Below, one piece after another: positions 54,701 through 60,700 of a stretch of 64,000 nucleotides of DNA. A program made the position numbers and the translations under genes. The notes under the pieces are model-generated. The model did no database searches, was not told the origin of the DNA, and saw nothing but the letters and a program-made list of their open reading frames with translations. Location of the stretch: positions 15,272,931 through 15,336,930 of the forward strand of contig OZ020255.1 of assembly GCA_963971285.1 (NCBI GenBank), read 5' to 3'. This DNA comes from Astropecten irregularis (taxonomy: Eukaryota; Echinodermata; Asteroidea; Paxillosida; Astropectinidae). Within the stretch, counting starts at the first letter, position 1. Each line of letters opens with the position of its first letter.

Positions 54701-57700
54701 CCTGGGAACCGATCCACACAACAATAGAGTGTGACGTCACATACAGAACAAGTATAGGCTCACACCACAGTATACTGCGTGGTGTTCTGCATGTGACGTA
54801 AGCAAGAGTTTTCGTCGCGAAAAGTGGGGTGCTAAATTATTGGTCTAAAATACCGCCTTTTTCTATATACAATATTTTTTAGCACAAACAATGTTAGACA
54901 GGTTGAGTTTTATAACAATGCAATACAGTTGTATTTAACTTCATATGTGTTTTGATTACAGTTAACCTTTAATAACGACTCTCTTGGTTACTTTCTAAAA
55001 GTATTTATTTGTGGTTATTTGATGATTATATTAATCAAAAAGCCGTATCCTCTTTGAGTGATCCCCCATGTACCGTTCCCAGGTTGCAGCATTGCTGCGC
55101 ATATCGGTGAAATGATCCTTGGGGTATGGCAGTGTGTGCTTGGTTTCATGGCTTCTGACTGCCAAACGAACAAAGATAATTGACTATGGGGGTCACCACC
55201 AACGTAGGGCTGGATAGCTCAGTTGGTAGAGCACCTGTATGGTATTCAGGAGGCCGCCGGTTTGAATCCCGCTCCAGCCAATTTTTCTTTGTTCACTTTT
55301 CAAAGAAAAATTCAGTCAGTTGCCCTTGTGGTTATTTGATGATTAAAAGTATTTAAGCTTCATTTAAGATTTCTCGTTCCTTCTCTTTCCTTTTCATTGT
55401 TCCAGGTTCAACATTGACAAATTGACAGAGCAGAAAGAATTCTTGATTGACCTGTCAGTTACTCTGTGTATTGACGGCACCTGTAGACCAATCCACCTGT
55501 TACAGGGAGCCCACATACCTATCCCAATCTGTAACGCTAATGCTACCTTTAGCCTACCGGGTGATGGAACAATCAGTGGTTTCCTTAATCAGCTGGGAGG
55601 TCAGATAACTGATGCAGGAATAGACTTGGTACTTGAACACCTTAAGCTGAAGGTAAGAATCCATTTATGCAATTTTGTGTTGGATAAATGTCTGTTAATG
55701 GTAGAAGACAAATCATGCAATTGCCAGATTGATAACTTTGGCAACTGCATGTGCACACCGAGCTTATTTTGACTAAGGAATCTTTTTCTTCATCAGAGTG
55801 TAACCCATCTTACATGTCAGATTTCAACTGCCTGGATACTATAATATAAGAAATATTTACAAATATAATTTTTCAATGTTCATTTTTTCTTGTTTTCTTG
55901 TTTATGGGGGCATAGGTGCCAATTGCTTTAGGCACTCGCCTCTCACCAATGTGGCCTGGGTTCGTTCCCAGCTTGGGTCATATGTGAGTAGAGATGTGCG
56001 TTGGTTCTCTCCTATGCTGCAAGGGTTTTTCTCCGGGTTCTCCAGTTTTCCTCTCTCCACAGAAATCAAACACTTTTGATCTTAGGCTGTGCTCCGTGAT
56101 CATATATGAGTTGAATTGTGCTGGCAGCCAAAGGCGCCGCTGTCAACTCGATCATTCGCAATTCAGCAATGTACATATTGTAATTGCTGGGCACCTCTGG
56201 AAAGCAGTGTTTCACTGAGAGGTAAGCCTAGGGTTAACAAGAAATAAATAAAGTTTGTACTTTTCTGATAGTTTATGAAACATTGTGTTTACCAGAATTA
56301 TCTGTCTCGGAACCCATGCAGCCTGCCTCCAGCACCACCAGCAGATAGTCCTAGTAAGTATCATAGGTAAAATTCAGAAATCACAATGTGCATTTTCGCT
56401 CCAAATTTAAATTTCTGTGTACAAAATGTTCTGTAGAAATGGCTAGTTAGAAGTAACAGCGGGGAAATGATTCAAATTTAAATGAATTCCATTGAAAAGT
56501 GAACAAAGAAAAATTGACTGGAGCAGGATTCAAACTGGTAACCTCTTGTACTGTGTTCAGGAGGTCGCAGGTTCAAATCCTGCTCCTGTCAATTTTTCTT
56601 TGTTCACTTTTCAATGACTTTAATTTCAGTCAGTTTCCTATGTGGTTTTTTGATGATTAAATGAATTCCTTTTTTTCCACACGATAGTACCTAAAACCAT
56701 TGTTTATAAATTGACTGTCTAACTTCCATTGAATCAAACTCATCATTGATCAATATAAGCGATCATATTTCAGGTTGTCCAGTGCAGTTTCCTAATGACA
56801 CCTTGCCCCTGTTGGCTTGTCGTATCGATGGCCTCTGTACCAATCTCCACTGCTGTTTGAATTTGGATCTCAAAGTGACTGATATCAGTTCCAAAGCCTG
56901 GTTCATACTAGATGCCTGTGACTACACGCTGTCTGTTGGCATGGAGTTATGGTTCTACAATGTGTCCTTGTTTTCATATGAATGGGGTAGACCAGAGAGC
57001 TTCATGATAGGAGATGCATTCAGTGTCAGGTGAGTAGATTGAACTTGAAGTCTCCAGACTGTGGGATGCCGTGGTCAATCTACAGTTGTGGGTTCGAATC
57101 CAGCCATGGGCTAGTGATGCTTGCGTCCTTGGGCAAGACACATATTGCTCCTCTTCACCCAGGTGTAATGGGTACCTGCGAGGGTAGAGATGGATTTGTG
57201 ATTTGATTAGCCTCTGTGCACCTTATGGTAGTCAGGGCTGTATGCCAGGGAGTTGAGATGGTTTCAGGAATGTAAATTATTGTCCGATGACCAGGGATAA
57301 TAATATGTCTGTACAGCGCTTTGATCTTCTTGGAAAGGCACTTTATAAATGCTTGTTATTATAATTACAAATGGGATATTAGGGAGACGCATAAGCATCT
57401 ATAAGTGGACATTAGGGAGACATCAGGATTTAGAGAGACTTTTCGATGTCTCCTTAAGGTACCAGCTACCTTTTAAAGACATATTTTTATTGTCCATTTT
57501 TTAATAGAAGACAGAGAATGCTCTCAATATGAACATATGTCAATTTCATTGGTTTGGAGGATGTTTAGAGATAGGTAATTCAAGTTTGTGTACGACCCAA
57601 TAGGAAAGTCTCCCTAAGGTCCCATCCTCGGTTATCATTTTTATTATTATTAAACTCTAGACTTGCCACGAGGAATCTGTTGTAATGCGTGCAATATCGA

Positions 57701-60700
57701 CCACCTTCTCCACAGCTTTTCCATTGACAAACTTGATGCTACTAAGGAGTACGAGGTGGACTTGTCTTTCTCTCTCGTCCTTGATGGCCTGACTACAGAA
57801 TTCCCTATCATGATGGACAAGCGAATCCCTATTCCCATCTGTAATGCTAACTTTTCCCTGGTTCTGCCCGGTGATGGCTCCGTGAAAGGATTTCTGGAAG
57901 AGCTAGGAGACAATGTTGGACAGGCTGCCATCCAGTTAGTGCTGAAACGCTTGAATCTTCAGGTGAGATTTATAAGTCACTCTAACTCTGGAGATATACA
58001 CAAGTCCATTATCATTGTAATAGAAGAAAACCTTGTTCTAACAACAGTTTGGTTTATCAATTTGAAAATGCCCTTTTTAAAATTCTTTTTAATTAGGACG
58101 TTATCTCTGGGAGGACATGTGAGTTACTATCTGAAGTGGCAGCAAGTAATCGTAAGTATAAGTGACCCTGTTTGGAATAAATTTGAATTAAAAAAATGGA
58201 AAAACAAATGAAACCATGAATATTTGCAGTACTATGGTGTATGTATTTCATCAATAAGGCTACCTACTAGTTGAATCCATGTTAGAATTTTCCTCTTGTT
58301 AGTCACTCAAACAATATTTTCAGAAATTGGTCTTTTCAACTGTCTTCCACAGACTGCCCGACTATCTCTCTCCCTGCCTTGGAGAATGTCGTCCAGTGTT
58401 CCATCGATGACCGATGTCTAAGCATCCAGTGCTGTGCTAGTCTTGACTTTGTCATCACTAAGCTCATGCTGAGTGCCAAGATCCTTGTAGACCCTTGTAA
58501 CTTTGAGCTCTACGTGGCGTTTGAGAACTGGGAGTTAAACGTCACTTTGTTCACCTATACTTGGGGTAGGATGGAATCAGTACGACTCGGAAACGCTGTA
58601 ACAATAAGGTGCTTTTATTTATGCCTGTATTCATACATTAATTTTTGAAATGAAATATCTGTTGCACAACTTTGGTAAAACTCACAGGTGTGTAATTTCT
58701 AGGTGTTCAACTGAGAAATCTAAACTTGAGCAATGCATTATCCGTCTTGCAACAGAAGGAATTCATCTGGAGGCAAAGTTGGCGTACATTTAGGAGAATT
58801 TGTAACAACGGATGAGATGGTTCATTTAGCAGGGCTCTGATCTGCCAATTCATAGTTTCAGTCTTATCATCGTTTATTGAAACAAACTTTCTTTTAAAAG
58901 AATAAGAATCAAATTATCTGAAGTTGTTCATCAATTTCCAGCTATTCCATTGACAAGCTGACATCCAGGAAGGTCTTCTCTGTGACTCTGAGCCTTGGCC
59001 TGTGCATCGATGACACCTGTACAACAACTCCCATACTGGAAGGTATCTGGGTTCCTATACCATTATGCAACACCGATGCCTCATCCTTCAGGCTACCTGG
59101 TGATGGTACGGTCAGTGGATTCATACGAGACCTGGGAGGTCGAATTGGAGACACGGCTATCGATCTGGTGCTGGAGAAAATTGGCCTGAATGTAAGTAAC
59201 CTATCAAAATGTCTTATTCTGACCTGCAATCTTAATCAGTTTTGGTCTAAATGATAAAAACTTATTTGCATATTTATCGTTATTTTTCAGTGGTTGAGGC
59301 CACAAAGATTGTTTCATTAGCTTGTAGATATACAGTAATCCCAACACAAGTTTTTGAAGGGCGCCCTCTTTTGATTAAAAAGAAAAACTGCGGTGGTGTC
59401 AGTTATATTATTTTGCCAATCATATTTTATTGAAGTATGGGAATCCGGATGGCTAATCATGAGCAAAAGACCTGTGGGGAAATCCGGGAGAACATGTTGT
59501 CCATGCCAAATATTCTTCTAACTCTGTGTCCCTTTAAGAAATAAATCGCACACCACTTACTGAGCCGGAGTTGTAGTGCATTTAGATCAATAAACACCAC
59601 TGCAGTTTCTTGTTCTAATCAAAAGAGGGCGCCATTCAAAATAGTGCGCTCGGATTACTGTATAGACTTGAAGACACTTTACGGTAGTTCATTTGTGTCT
59701 GTTTGGCTGTTTTTTCTTGATTCTGATTTGCTGCAGGAATATCTTCAGAATGCACAGTGTGATAGAGGTACACCAGGGACTTTGAGAAGCAGTAAGTAAA
59801 TACGTGTCAATATAAGCATTATCAATATGAGTAAAGCCTACTTGAGCTGGCATCAGTATGTTGATGTATGTACTGTCAGAAATGACTCACATAAGTTAAC
59901 ATTTCATAAGGTTATAGAAAGTCACCTGATATTATACATCTGTCTCCTGCAATGCAGAAGCGGTTCTATGGGGGGGGGGGGGTTAGGGGGTGCTTGAGCC
60001 CCACAATTTTATTTTTTGTCTAGCTCCCCCAAAGAAATGCAAGTGGAAAAAACAAATTCTGGAAAATACTGGATCTTTTTCTGTTGTTTAGCGCCAATTA
60101 CATAGAAAACTTGTTGTGTAGGCTATAGGTGCATGCTTTTCTACTGCTAATAAGACATAGCAGAAGCGAGTGTTAGAAGAAGGGTCTAGCCCCTCCAAAA
60201 TATTAGCTCTTCTAGCTTCCCAAAAATATTTGCTCTAGAACCGCGCCTGCTGCAATGTCGTCAATGTTTGTAATGTTGACTGTTTGTTTATCTGATCAGG
60301 TTGTCCTGCTGTTGGTATTGACAATCTTCCTGATTTCTTGTCTTGTACCATCATGGACACCTGCCTGGGTATAAGATGCTGTCCGGTTGTTCTGTTTATC
60401 ATTGATTGTTGCTTTCATTTCATTGCTCAGGTTGTCCTGCTGTTGATGTGAGTGATCTTCCTGACTTCCTATCTTGTACCGTCATGGACACCTGCCTGGG
60501 TATAAGATGCTGTCTGGAGATGGATCTGAAGATCACGACTCGTAGCGTCAATGCTTGGGTCATCTTAGATCCTTGTCACTTCAACCTGTCTGTCGGCTTT
60601 GAGAAATGGGAGCTGAGCCTGACCTTGTTTCACTACCCTCTTGGAGATGTCAGAGAAGAAGAGATCAATGACGTACTGAGAGTGCGGTAAGAGCGATCCA

